Under the pieces are notes generated by a model. That model saw nothing but the letters and a program-made list of their open reading frames with translations, did not search any database and was not told the origin of the DNA. A program made the position numbers and the translations under genes. A stretch of DNA of 54,495 bases, taken from NCBI GenBank assembly GCA_045616165.1, contig JAZLGF010000019.1, positions 1 to 54,495 of the forward strand, in the 5' to 3' direction. Of this stretch, positions 36,894 through 45,026 are shown in pieces (within the stretch, counting starts at the first letter, position 1; the number at the start of each line of letters is the position of its first letter). The stretch is from RGIG5612 sp045616165 (GTDB lineage: Bacteria; Bacillota; Clostridia; Lachnospirales; Lachnospiraceae).

Positions 36894-36904
36894 ATTAAAA
36901 ATTC

Positions 36905-36929
36905 AGGACCGGCAGGGCCGGTCCTTTTT
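36905..36929 (+). terminator. intrinsic terminator after ftsZ
   Basis: Perfect 9-bp GC-rich stem AGGACCGGC (36905-36913) and GCCGGTCCT (36917-36925) with loop AGG, followed by TTTTT. It closes the division cluster 11 nt after the ftsZ stop. Confidence 0.92.
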
Positions 36930-36944
36930 AATGAAGGCATAAGT

Positions 36945-37799
36945 ATGAAAGTAAAAAACTTTAATTTAGAACAAACTTTAGAATGTGGACAATGCTTTAA
37001 TTTTGAACGTCTATATGATGGTAGTTATGTTGTAATTGCTTATGGTAAGGCGCTTCATGTTAAACAAATAAAAAATGAGCTTACTTTTATTAATGCTAAA
37101 GAGGAAGATATAGAAAAAATCTGGATTCCTTATTTTGATTTGGATAATGATTATGGAATAATAAAGAAAAGCATAATTAAAGCGGATAATAATCTTAAAC
37201 CTATTATTGATGAATATTATGGAATTCATATTCTTAAGCAAGACTTTATTGAAACTTTAATTTCTTTTATTATTTCACAAAATAAAAACATAACTAATAT
37301 AAAACAAATAGTAAGAAGAATTTGCGAAAAATACGGAAATAAAGCCGGAATTATAGAAGGCAAGCAATACTTTTCCTTTCCTTCGTTAAAGGTCTTAAAA
37401 GGCATTTCAGAGCAGGATTTTAGGGATTTAAGGGTTGGTTTTCGCGCACCTTATCTTAAAGATGCTGTAGATAAGTTAGCTTCAAAGGAGATTGTAGAAA
37501 AAAAGCTTTCTAATATGAGTTATGATGAGGCTAAAGAAAAACTTATTTCCATTAAAGGAGTAGGCGATAAAGTGGCAAATTGTGTTTTGCTATTTGGTCT
37601 TGGGTTTACAAATGCTTTTCCGGTCGATGTATGGATTAAACGAATTATGGAAGATTTATATTTCCATGAAGATACAAATAAAGATATTATTGAAGCTTTT
37701 GGCAAGGAAAAATTTGGAAATTATGGTGGATTTGCTCAACAATACTTATTTATTTATGCACAAAATAATTCTAAAAAAGCCTTGCAAAACATGAAATGA
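36945..37799 (+). CDS. ogg: 8-oxoguanine DNA glycosylase, OGG1 type
   Basis: Base-excision repair enzyme removing 8-oxoguanine opposite C, with AP-lyase activity. 284 aa: an N-terminal OGG domain (LEQTLECGQCFNFERL) and the HhH-GPD fold. The helix-hairpin-helix SIKGVGDKVANCVLLF contains catalytic K209, and PVDVWIKR contains D228; the 19-residue gap matches human OGG1 K249/D268. GAAGG precedes the ATG at 36945. It lies alone between the ftsZ terminator and the groES promoter; the groES -35 lies inside its 3' end. Confidence 0.93.
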   Translation: MKVKNFNLEQTLECGQCFNFERLYDGSYVVIAYGKALHVKQIKNELTFINAKEEDIEKIWIPYFDLDNDYGIIKKSIIKADNNLKPIIDEYYGIHILKQDFIETLISFIISQNKNITNIKQIVRRICEKYGNKAGIIEGKQYFSFPSLKVLKGISEQDFRDLRVGFRAPYLKDAVDKLASKEIVEKKLSNMSYDEAKEKLISIKGVGDKVANCVLLFGLGFTNAFPVDVWIKRIMEDLYFHEDTNKDIIEAFGKEKFGNYGGFAQQYLFIYAQNNSKKALQNMK

Positions 37800-37810
37800 T
37801 AGAGTAATAT
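37782..37810 (+). promoter_or_regulatory. groESL promoter
   Basis: TTGCAA (37782-37787), 17-bp spacer, TAATAT (37805-37810). The predicted start falls at about 37817, directly before the CIRCE operator, as expected for HrcA-repressed sigma-A promoters. Confidence 0.65.
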
Positions 37811-37820
37811 AATAATAAGT

Positions 37821-37847
37821 TTAGCACTCGACTAGATAGAGTGCTAA
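37821..37847. promoter_or_regulatory. CIRCE operator (HrcA binding site)
   Basis: Perfect consensus TTAGCACTC (37821-37829), nine-base spacer, GAGTGCTAA (37839-37847). This is the HrcA repressor site for class I heat-shock genes, located between promoter and groES ribosome-binding site. Confidence 0.98.
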
Positions 37848-37869
37848 TAATTTGAAGGAGGAAGTTAAA

Positions 37870-38142
37870 ATGAAATTAGTTCCATTAGGAGACAGAGTTG
37901 TACTTAAACAATTAGAAGCTGAAGAAAAGACAGCATCAGGTATTGTATTACCTGGACAGGCTCAAGAGAAACCACAGCAGGCAGTAGTTGTTGAAGTTGG
38001 ACCAGGTACTGATGACGTTAAAATGACCGTTAAGAAAAATGATTATGTAATCTATTCAAAATATGCAGGAACTGAAGTTAAATTAGGTGATGAAGATTTC
38101 GTTATTGTTCGTCATGATGATATTCTTGCAATAGTTAAATAA
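37870..38142 (+). CDS. groES: co-chaperonin GroES
   Basis: Ten-kDa lid of the GroEL folding chamber. Start ATG 37870 is chosen because AAGGAGG lies just before it; the frame open from TTG 37852 would translate through that site. 90 aa with the canonical start LVPLGDRVVLKQL, a mobile loop (EEKTASGIVLPGQAQEKPQ) and the C-terminal EDFVIVRHDDILAIV. Controlled by the CIRCE element 23 nt upstream and co-transcribed with groEL. Confidence 0.98.
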   Translation: MKLVPLGDRVVLKQLEAEEKTASGIVLPGQAQEKPQQAVVVEVGPGTDDVKMTVKKNDYVIYSKYAGTEVKLGDEDFVIVRHDDILAIVK

Positions 38143-38156
38143 TAGGAGGCAATATA

Positions 38157-39791
38157 ATGGCAAAAGAAATTAAACATGGCGCAGAAGCTAGAGAAGCTTT
38201 AGGCAGAGGCGTTGATCAGTTAGCAAATACTGTCAAAGTTACATTAGGACCAAAAGGAAGAAACGTTGTTCTTGGTAAACAGTATGGAAGTCCTTTGATT
38301 ACAAACGACGGTGTTACAATAGCAAAAGAAATTGAATTTGAAGATGCTTTTGAAAACATGGGTGCTCAATTAGTACGTGAAGTTGCAGCTAAAACTAATG
38401 ATGTTGCAGGTGATGGTACTACAACAGCTACTGTTCTTGCACAAGCTATGATTGATGAAGGTGGCAAGAACTTAGCAGCAGGCGCAAACCCTATCATTCT
38501 TAGAAATGGTATGAGCGTTGCATGTGATGCTGCTGTTGAAGCTCTCGTTAAGATGAGTTCAAAAGTTAAAGGCAAAGAACAAATCGCAAGAGTTGCTGCT
38601 ATTTCAGCTGGTAACGATAGTGTAGGTGAGATGGTTGCTGACGCAATGGAAAAAGTAACTAATGATGGTGTTATAACTATCGAAGAGTCAAAGACAATGG
38701 AAACGGAACTTGACTTAGTAGAAGGTATGCAATTTGATCGTGGTTATATTTCTGCTTATCTTTGCACAGACCTTGAGAAGATGCAGGCTGAACTTGAGGA
38801 TGCTTATATTCTCATTACTGATAGAAAGATTTCTGTTATCCAGGACGTTCTTCCATTATTAGAAGAAGTTGTTAAGACAGGTTCTAAATTATTAATCATT
38901 GCTGAGGATATTGAAGGTGAAGCTCTTACAACTTTAATCGTTAATAAACTTCGTGGTACATTTAATGTTGTAGCTGTTAAAGCTCCTGGATATGGCGATA
39001 GAAGAAAAGAAATGCTTAAAGATATTGCAGTTCTTACAGGTGGTCAGGTTATCTCAGAAGAATTAGGTCTTGAACTTAAAGATGCTACAATGCAAATGTG
39101 TGGTCGCGCTAAAACGGTTAGAGTAGACAAAGAAAATACTATTATTGTTGATGGTGCTGGTTCAAAGAAAGAAATCGCTGGAAGAATAGCGCTTATTAAA
39201 TCTCAGATTGAAACAACTTCTTCTGACTATGATAGAGAAAAATTACAAGAACGTCTTGCTAAACTTTCAGGTGGTGTTGCTGTTATCAAAGTTGGTGCTG
39301 CAACAGAAACGGAAATGAGAGAAAAGAAACTTCGTATGGAAGATGCTCTTGCAGCTACAAAGGCAGCAGTTGAAGAAGGAATTATTGCTGGTGGCGGAAG
39401 TGCATATATTCACGCTATTTCAAAAGTTAAGAAAGCATGCGAAGGCTTAGAAGGTGATGAAAAGACTGGTGCTGATATTGTTATTAAAGCTTTAGAAGCT
39501 CCTTTATATGTTATCGCTTCTAACGCTGGTCTTGAAGGTAGCGTAATTGTTAACAACGTTAAAGAATCTAAAGATGGTGTTGGATTTAATGCTCTTACAG
39601 GTGAATATGTTGAGATGGTTAAAGCTGGTATCTTAGATCCTGTTAAGGTTACAAGAAGTGCTCTTCAAAACGCAACTAGTGTAGCAAGCACATATCTTAC
39701 AACTGAAGCAGTTGTTGCAGATATCAAAGAACCACTTCCTCCAATGCCGGCTGGCGGAGCACCAGGAATGGGCGGCATGGGAATGATGTAA
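38157..39791 (+). CDS. groEL: chaperonin GroEL
   Basis: Sixty-kDa chaperonin forming the double-ring folding cage. 544 aa. ATP-site motifs VTLGPKGRNVVL and GDGTTTATVLAQ are intact; the C-terminus ends in the usual Gly/Met-rich repeats (GAPGMGGMGMM). AGGAGG precedes the ATG, 14 nt after groES. An intrinsic terminator follows. Confidence 0.98.
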   Translation: MAKEIKHGAEAREALGRGVDQLANTVKVTLGPKGRNVVLGKQYGSPLITNDGVTIAKEIEFEDAFENMGAQLVREVAAKTNDVAGDGTTTATVLAQAMIDEGGKNLAAGANPIILRNGMSVACDAAVEALVKMSSKVKGKEQIARVAAISAGNDSVGEMVADAMEKVTNDGVITIEESKTMETELDLVEGMQFDRGYISAYLCTDLEKMQAELEDAYILITDRKISVIQDVLPLLEEVVKTGSKLLIIAEDIEGEALTTLIVNKLRGTFNVVAVKAPGYGDRRKEMLKDIAVLTGGQVISEELGLELKDATMQMCGRAKTVRVDKENTIIVDGAGSKKEIAGRIALIKSQIETTSSDYDREKLQERLAKLSGGVAVIKVGAATETEMREKKLRMEDALAATKAAVEEGIIAGGGSAYIHAISKVKKACEGLEGDEKTGADIVIKALEAPLYVIASNAGLEGSVIVNNVKESKDGVGFNALTGEYVEMVKAGILDPVKVTRSALQNATSVASTYLTTEAVVADIKEPLPPMPAGGAPGMGGMGMM

Positions 39792-39817
39792 TTTTATTAA
39801 AATAATAAAAAACTTTT

Positions 39818-39852
39818 AACTGCGTATGGCGAAAGCTATACGCAGTTTTTTT
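39818..39852 (+). terminator. intrinsic terminator after groEL
   Basis: Stem AACTGCGTATGGC (39818-39830) with GCTATACGCAGTT (39835-39847), one G-T wobble, GAAA tetraloop (39831-39834), then a run of T to 39852. Confidence 0.93.
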
Positions 39853-39872
39853 CGAGATAATTATCTACATTG

Positions 39873-39881
39873 TGATATAAT
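39873..39881 (+). promoter_or_regulatory. extended -10 promoter of the membrane-protein gene, predicted leaderless
   Basis: TGATATAAT (39873-39881) is a strong extended -10. The ATG at 39888 lies only 6 nt later, so the transcript is expected to begin at or next to the start codon. No good -35 and no ribosome-binding site. Confidence 0.6.
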
Positions 39882-39887
39882 AAATAC

Positions 39888-41807
39888 ATGGTTTCAATTA
39901 TTATTATTTTTCTTGGAATGACCTTAGCGTCTATAGGGCTTGCGGTTGTTACAAAGAAAAAAACTGAAGAATGTTTGCCTATTATTTTCATGGGAACAAT
40001 CGTTGTTCTTTATGTTTTTTATTGCATGAATTTTTTACATGTTGGAAGATTCTTCGTCTATGCGGCTTTATTAGAACTAATTATAATGGGCGCTATCTTA
40101 ATTTTTAAGTCAGAAGAACTTAAAAAGAATTTTTTTAATGACTATTTTACAATTCCGATTGCGTTATTTATTTTCTTATCAATAGCAATAATTATTTTCG
40201 CTCATAATCTTCGCCCTAATCTTTGGGATGAACTTAGGCTTTGGGCTGCAGAACCAAAGGCAATGTTTTATATTGGTAAATTGCAAATTGGAAATGATGC
40301 AGTTCTTTATCCGGAGATGCAATCATATCCGCCAGCAATGTCACTTCTTGCGTACTTCTTTATTAGTTTATCTGGCAAGTATTTTGAAGCAACACCATTT
40401 ATTTCTATGGCGATTTTTGGATTTGCTTTAATTATTAGTGCCCTTAAAAATATTACTTGGAAAATGTGGCAAATTATTGCTTTCTTTGCTGCAATAATAA
40501 TCCTTATGCCTTGCATCTTAACAATTGGTTCATCTGAAATGGGAGGCGATTGGGCATATTATTATCTGACTCTTTTTATTGATATGATTTTGGGAACACT
40601 CGTAGGATTTGGATTATTTTTGGCAGTGAAAAATCCTTTTGAGAATTGGTTTAGCACAGTTAGGTTTTCTTTGGCATTATTTGTTATGCCTTGTATAAAA
40701 AATACAGGAGCTCTTTTTGCAACAATAATCTTTTTAGTTGCACTTGCTATTAAATTCTTTGGCAAAAACCATAGAGAAAAGGAAATCTTTTTCAAAACTA
40801 AATCCAATATTATTGCAATGATAATTAGCATTTTATCTGTAGCACTTTCTTATTTTTCATGGCAGATTTTAATTAATGCAAAGGGGAGTGGAGAGTATGC
40901 AGATATTTTTGCGTTCGCTATAACAAAAAGCACAATAAAGATATTTTGTGAAGTGTTAACCTCGTGGGGCAAAATTTCACTTGTGATTTATTTTGCTGTT
41001 TTTATTGTGCTCGATTTGCTTATTACTTTCTTGATAAAAGATATTGAAAAGAAAAATATGTTAATTGCGATGATAGGCATGTTTGTGGTAATTGTTATCT
41101 TTTATATAGGATATTTAAATACATATTCAGATTATTTTGCATCAATTATTAGGTATTCCAGCTTGCTTTTATTTATGATGTATGTGTACTTGTTTATGAG
41201 ATTTGCAAGTTCTATTAAGAGCTTTGAGTTTAGAAGACTTAAGTCGCTTGATGGCAAGATTTATGTTAGAAGATTTTTTACTATGCTTATAACAATTGCG
41301 ATTTCATTTGCGCTTCTTGTAGCAACTTTTGCTTGTCTTGGCTTGTGGAAAAAGAATGTTCAAAAGAATAATAAATCAAAAAGAGCTAAGCAAATTGCTG
41401 TGGATATATGTAATAAAATTAGCGAAGATATTAGATCAGATGAGTTTTCTACTAAAAATCCTGCAAAAGTTTATATTGTATTTAAGGGACCATATAGAAA
41501 GAATTCACAGCTTCACGAAACATGTCTTTATGAAACAATCGGAACAGTATGTTATATTAAAAATGTTTCCTATGACAATGCTTTAATGTTTAGTAACCAA
41601 GATGAACTCGATTTGTATGAAAAAGCTATGGAACATGACAAAGAAAGTGAAGTAAAACTTTCAGTATTATTAAAAGAGCGTTTAGCAAAAGAAGAGTACG
41701 ATTATATCTATGTAGATGATATAGAAGAAGTAGAAGAAAGCATAATAAATGGAGTAATTGATAGCGATGAAAGGATACTTCCAAAGACACTTTTTGCTCT
41801 TAAATAA
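39888..41807 (+). CDS. uncharacterised polytopic membrane protein, GT-C glycosyltransferase-like
   Basis: 639 aa with about twelve hydrophobic segments across residues 1-500 and a soluble C-terminal part (about 500-639). I do not recognise a named family. The first extracytoplasmic loop contains LWDELRLWAAEPKAMF followed by SYPPAMSLLAYFF, which resembles the acidic motif and PP-containing loop of GT-C lipid-linked sugar transferases (ArnT/PMT type); this is by pattern only. The gene is monocistronic, between the groEL terminator and the IMPDH promoter, with an apparently leaderless start. A role in cell-surface glycosylation is a guess. Confidence 0.5.
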   Translation: MVSIIIIFLGMTLASIGLAVVTKKKTEECLPIIFMGTIVVLYVFYCMNFLHVGRFFVYAALLELIIMGAILIFKSEELKKNFFNDYFTIPIALFIFLSIAIIIFAHNLRPNLWDELRLWAAEPKAMFYIGKLQIGNDAVLYPEMQSYPPAMSLLAYFFISLSGKYFEATPFISMAIFGFALIISALKNITWKMWQIIAFFAAIIILMPCILTIGSSEMGGDWAYYYLTLFIDMILGTLVGFGLFLAVKNPFENWFSTVRFSLALFVMPCIKNTGALFATIIFLVALAIKFFGKNHREKEIFFKTKSNIIAMIISILSVALSYFSWQILINAKGSGEYADIFAFAITKSTIKIFCEVLTSWGKISLVIYFAVFIVLDLLITFLIKDIEKKNMLIAMIGMFVVIVIFYIGYLNTYSDYFASIIRYSSLLLFMMYVYLFMRFASSIKSFEFRRLKSLDGKIYVRRFFTMLITIAISFALLVATFACLGLWKKNVQKNNKSKRAKQIAVDICNKISEDIRSDEFSTKNPAKVYIVFKGPYRKNSQLHETCLYETIGTVCYIKNVSYDNALMFSNQDELDLYEKAMEHDKESEVKLSVLLKERLAKEEYDYIYVDDIEEVEESIINGVIDSDERILPKTLFALK

Positions 41808-41846
41808 TTTTTTGCATATAATAATGAAGTAATTAATTTTTTCATA

Positions 41847-41875
41847 TTGACATATGTAGGAGTTTTTGATAAATT
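41847..41875 (+). promoter_or_regulatory. promoter of the IMPDH operon
   Basis: Consensus TTGACA (41847-41852), 17-bp spacer and TAAATT (41870-41875) preceded by TGA, an extended -10. A TATAAT at 41879-41884 lacks a suitably placed -35. AAAAGGAG precedes the IMPDH ATG; the leader of about 25 nt leaves no room for a riboswitch. Confidence 0.6.
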
Positions 41876-41907
41876 CTCTATAATTTAAAGTAAAAAAGGA
41901 GTATTTT

Positions 41908-43419
41908 ATGTCAACTTATATTAATGAACCATCTCACACATTTAATGAATATCTTTTAATTCCGGGTCATTCATCAAGTGAATGCATTCCGGCTAATGTA
42001 AGCCTTAAAACCCCGCTTGTGAAGTTTAAAAAGGGTGAAGAAAGCGCTATTTCATTAAATATTCCATTAGTTTCTGCTATTATGCAGGCAGTTTCAGGAG
42101 ACAGACTTGCGGTTGCTTTAGCAACAGAAGGTGGTGTCTCTTTTATTTATGGATCACAAACTATTGAAGAAGAAGCCGCTATGGTTAGAAAAGCGAAGTC
42201 TTATAAAGCTGGTTTCGTAGTAAGTGATTCGAACGTTAAACCATGTGATACGCTTGCCGATGTACTTGATATTACTGCAAAGACAGGACACTCCACTATT
42301 GCTGTTACGGAAGATGGAACATCTGATGGAAAACTTGTTGGTATTGTAACAAGCAGAGACTACAGAGTTTCTAGAATGACTCCTGATGAAAAAGTTGAAA
42401 CATTTATGACTCCTATGGATAATCTTATTTGGGCAAAAGAGGGTACTACACTTACTGAAGCAAACGATATTATTTGGGATCATAAATTAAATTCACTGCC
42501 TATTATTAGTGAAGATGGAAAACTCGTTAATATGGTATTTAGAAAAGACTATGATTCTCATAAACAAAATCCTAATGAATTATTAGATGAGCATAAGAGA
42601 TATGTTGTTGGTGCCGGAATCAACACAAGAGATTATAAAGAAAGGGTACCGGCTCTTATTGAAGCGGGCGCAGACGTTTTGTGTATTGATTCATCTGAAG
42701 GATTTTCAGATTGGCAAAAGTTTACTATTGAATGGATAAGAAGCGAGTACGGCGATAGCGTAAAAGTTGGTGCTGGTAATGTTGTTGATGCCGAAGGTTT
42801 TAGATTTCTTGCTGATTGTGGTGCGGACTTTATCAAAGTTGGTATTGGCGGTGGCTCTATTTGTATCACAAGAGAAACAAAAGGTATTGGTCGCGGACAA
42901 GCAACAGCTCTTATTGATGTATGCAACGAAAGAAATAAATACTTTGAACAAACAGGCATATATATTCCTGTTTGTTCTGATGGCGGTATTGTATATGATC
43001 ATCATATGACACTTGCCCTTGCGATGGGAGCTGATTTTATTATGCTTGGTAGATACTTCGCAAGATTTGATGAAAGTCCATCAAACAAAGTAAGTCTTAA
43101 CGGAACATATTATAAAGAGTACTGGGGTGAAGGTTCTGCAAGAGCTAGAAACTGGCAAAGATATGACCTTGGCGGAGATCAAAAACTTTCTTTTGAAGAA
43201 GGCGTTGATTCTTATGTTCCATACGCTGGTAGTTTAAAAGACAACGTTGCTGTTTCTCTTAGTAAGGTTAAATCAACTATGTGCAATTGTGGTGCACTCA
43301 CAATTAAAGAACTTCAACAAAAAGCTAAGCTTACACTTGTATCTGCAACAAGTATTGTTGAGGGTGGCGCACATGATGTTATTAAAAAAGAGCAGACTTC
43401 ATCTTATATTAACAAATAA
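41908..43419 (+). CDS. guaB: IMP dehydrogenase, Tritrichomonas-type subclass
   Basis: Oxidises IMP to XMP with NAD+, the committing step of guanine nucleotide synthesis. 503 aa TIM barrel with two inserted CBS domains (about 95-220). The catalytic loop is GIGGGSICITRETKGIGRGQ rather than the usual bacterial GPGSICTTR form, with nucleophile C319; the flap has ARNWQRYDLGG with R418 and Y419, and E431 follows. From memory, these residues have exactly the same numbers in the Tritrichomonas foetus enzyme, and long stretches look alike. First gene of a six-gene operon; the next gene starts on the following base. Confidence 0.93.
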   Translation: MSTYINEPSHTFNEYLLIPGHSSSECIPANVSLKTPLVKFKKGEESAISLNIPLVSAIMQAVSGDRLAVALATEGGVSFIYGSQTIEEEAAMVRKAKSYKAGFVVSDSNVKPCDTLADVLDITAKTGHSTIAVTEDGTSDGKLVGIVTSRDYRVSRMTPDEKVETFMTPMDNLIWAKEGTTLTEANDIIWDHKLNSLPIISEDGKLVNMVFRKDYDSHKQNPNELLDEHKRYVVGAGINTRDYKERVPALIEAGADVLCIDSSEGFSDWQKFTIEWIRSEYGDSVKVGAGNVVDAEGFRFLADCGADFIKVGIGGGSICITRETKGIGRGQATALIDVCNERNKYFEQTGIYIPVCSDGGIVYDHHMTLALAMGADFIMLGRYFARFDESPSNKVSLNGTYYKEYWGEGSARARNWQRYDLGGDQKLSFEEGVDSYVPYAGSLKDNVAVSLSKVKSTMCNCGALTIKELQQKAKLTLVSATSIVEGGAHDVIKKEQTSSYINK

Positions 43420-43875
43420 ATGATAAATTATAATTTGCTTGCAAAAACTATAGAGGCGGTTTGTGAAGATATTCCTCATGTAATTTCTAATTTAGCGAAT
43501 ATTAGTGCTATTTTATGGGAAAATCTTGATAGACTTAACTGGGTTGGATTTTATATACTAAAAGATAACCTTCTGGTGTTAGGTCCATTCCAAGGAAAAG
43601 CTGCATGTGTTGAAATTGAAATTGGAAAAGGAGTTTGTGGAAGCGCGCTGAATCAAGACAAAACTTTGGTAGTAGATGATGTTCATAATTTTGATGGCCA
43701 CATTGCTTGTGATTGTGCTTCTAATTCCGAAATTGTTATTCCAATTCATAAAGATGGAAAAGTTTGGGGAGTACTTGATATTGATAGTCCTGAATTTTCT
43801 AGATTCACTAGCGAAGATAAAGAAGGCTTAGAAAATATTGTTAAAGTTATTGAGAATGTTTTATGGAAAAGATAA
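43420..43875 (+). CDS. msrC: free methionine-(R)-sulfoxide reductase (GAF-domain)
   Basis: GAF-fold reductase that repairs free, not protein-bound, Met-R-sulfoxide using thiols. 151 aa. Signature blocks: WVGFYILKDNLLVLGPFQGKAAC, GKGVCGSAL, HIACDCASNSEIVIPI and GVLDIDSPEFSRF. Catalytic cysteines C63, C73 and C97 have spacings of 10 and 24, as in E. coli C84/C94/C118; an extra C99 is present. It begins immediately after the IMPDH stop without a clear ribosome-binding site, so it is probably translated by coupling, and overlaps dut by 13 nt. Confidence 0.92.
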   Translation: MINYNLLAKTIEAVCEDIPHVISNLANISAILWENLDRLNWVGFYILKDNLLVLGPFQGKAACVEIEIGKGVCGSALNQDKTLVVDDVHNFDGHIACDCASNSEIVIPIHKDGKVWGVLDIDSPEFSRFTSEDKEGLENIVKVIENVLWKR

Positions 43876-44303
43876 ATATTAAATTATTAAATAATAAAGC
43901 AATTCTTCCAACATATGGAAGCGCTGATAGTGCTGGTGCGGATCTTTATGCATGTTTAGACGAGCCAGTTACAATTAACCCAAAAGAAAGTTTTCTTTTT
44001 CATATTGGGATTGCGCTTGAAATTCCAAAAGGATATGTTGGACTTGTTTTTGCACGTAGTGGATTAGCTACAAAAAAAGGTTTGGCCCCGGCTAATAAAG
44101 TTGGTGTTATTGATGCTGATTATAGAGGTGAACTTATGGTTCCTTTGTTTAATCAATCAAATGAGCCAAGAGTAATTGAACATGGTGAGCGAATAGCTCA
44201 ACTAGTTATTACACCTTTTATTGCAGCTGATTGGAATGTTGTAGATGAACTTGAAAATACGAATCGTGGTGAAAACGGTTTCGGTAGTACAGGAAGAAAA
44301 TAA
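43863..44303 (+). CDS. dut: deoxyuridine 5'-triphosphate nucleotidohydrolase
   Basis: Trimeric dUTPase that removes dUTP and supplies dUMP for dTMP synthesis. 146 aa. All five motifs are visible: I SAGADLYA, II ARSGLATKKGL, III GVIDADYRGEL, IV GERIAQLVI and V RGENGFGSTG, the last being the flexible C-terminal arm closing the active site. Overlaps the fRMsr gene by 13 nt and lies 15 nt before the scaffold gene. Confidence 0.95.
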   Translation: MEKINIKLLNNKAILPTYGSADSAGADLYACLDEPVTINPKESFLFHIGIALEIPKGYVGLVFARSGLATKKGLAPANKVGVIDADYRGELMVPLFNQSNEPRVIEHGERIAQLVITPFIAADWNVVDELENTNRGENGFGSTGRK

Positions 44304-44318
44304 AATCAGGAGGGACTT

Positions 44319-45011
44319 ATGATTTATTCAGCAGAAGTAGAACATATGTGTCCAGTAAAAAGTGGTGCGAACCATGGACCAGCACCTATTCCTCAAGAAG
44401 GTGAGTGGACAAAAGCCAAAGAAGTAAAAGATATTAGTGGACTTACACATGGTATTGGTTGGTGTGCTCCTCAACAAGGCGCATGCAAACTTACACTTAA
44501 CGTTAAAGACGGAATTATAGAAGAAGCTCTTGTAGAGACGCTTGGATGCTCTGGAATGACTCATTCAGCTGCTATGGCATCAGAAATCCTTCCAGGAAAA
44601 ACTATCCTTGAAGCGCTTAATACAGACCTTGTATGTGATGCTATTAATACTGCTATGAGAGAACTTTTCTTACAGATAGTTTATGGAAGAAGCCAAACTG
44701 CTTTTTCTGAAGGTGGACTTCCAATCGGCGCTGGTCTCGAGGACTTAGGTAAAGGACTTAGAAGCCAGATTGGTACAATGTATGGAACTCTTGATAAAGG
44801 TCCTAGATATCTTGAAATGACAGAAGGTTATGTAACGGATATCGCTCTTGATGAGAATGATGAAATTATTGGATATAAATTTGTAAGTCTTGGAAAAATG
44901 GCTGACTTTATTAAAAATGGTGATGAACCAAATCTTGCATGGGAAAAAGCTAAAGGTCAGTACGGTAGAGTTGATGAAGCAGCAAAGCTTATCGATCCAA
45001 GAAAGAATTAG
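44319..45011 (+). CDS. NifU/IscU-like iron-sulfur cluster assembly scaffold protein
   Basis: 230 aa, related to the NifU N-terminal/IscU fold; this longer version is found beside GGGtGRT proteins in Clostridia. Cysteines that could bind a cluster are in GWCAPQQGAC (about 48-55) and TLGCSGMTHSAAM (near 76), similar to the IscU context around its second cysteine. Whether it acts as a general scaffold is untested as far as I know; no IscS or SufS partner is nearby. An excellent AGGAGGG site precedes the ATG. Followed 15 nt later by its usual partner. Confidence 0.75.
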   Translation: MIYSAEVEHMCPVKSGANHGPAPIPQEGEWTKAKEVKDISGLTHGIGWCAPQQGACKLTLNVKDGIIEEALVETLGCSGMTHSAAMASEILPGKTILEALNTDLVCDAINTAMRELFLQIVYGRSQTAFSEGGLPIGAGLEDLGKGLRSQIGTMYGTLDKGPRYLEMTEGYVTDIALDENDEIIGYKFVSLGKMADFIKNGDEPNLAWEKAKGQYGRVDEAAKLIDPRKN

Positions 45012-45026
45012 GAAGGAGGAGAGAAC

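Noticed and set aside
41876..41907. Purine riboswitch before the IMPDH gene
   Set aside because: The leader after the promoter is about 25 nt, too short for any known purine or guanidine-type aptamer.
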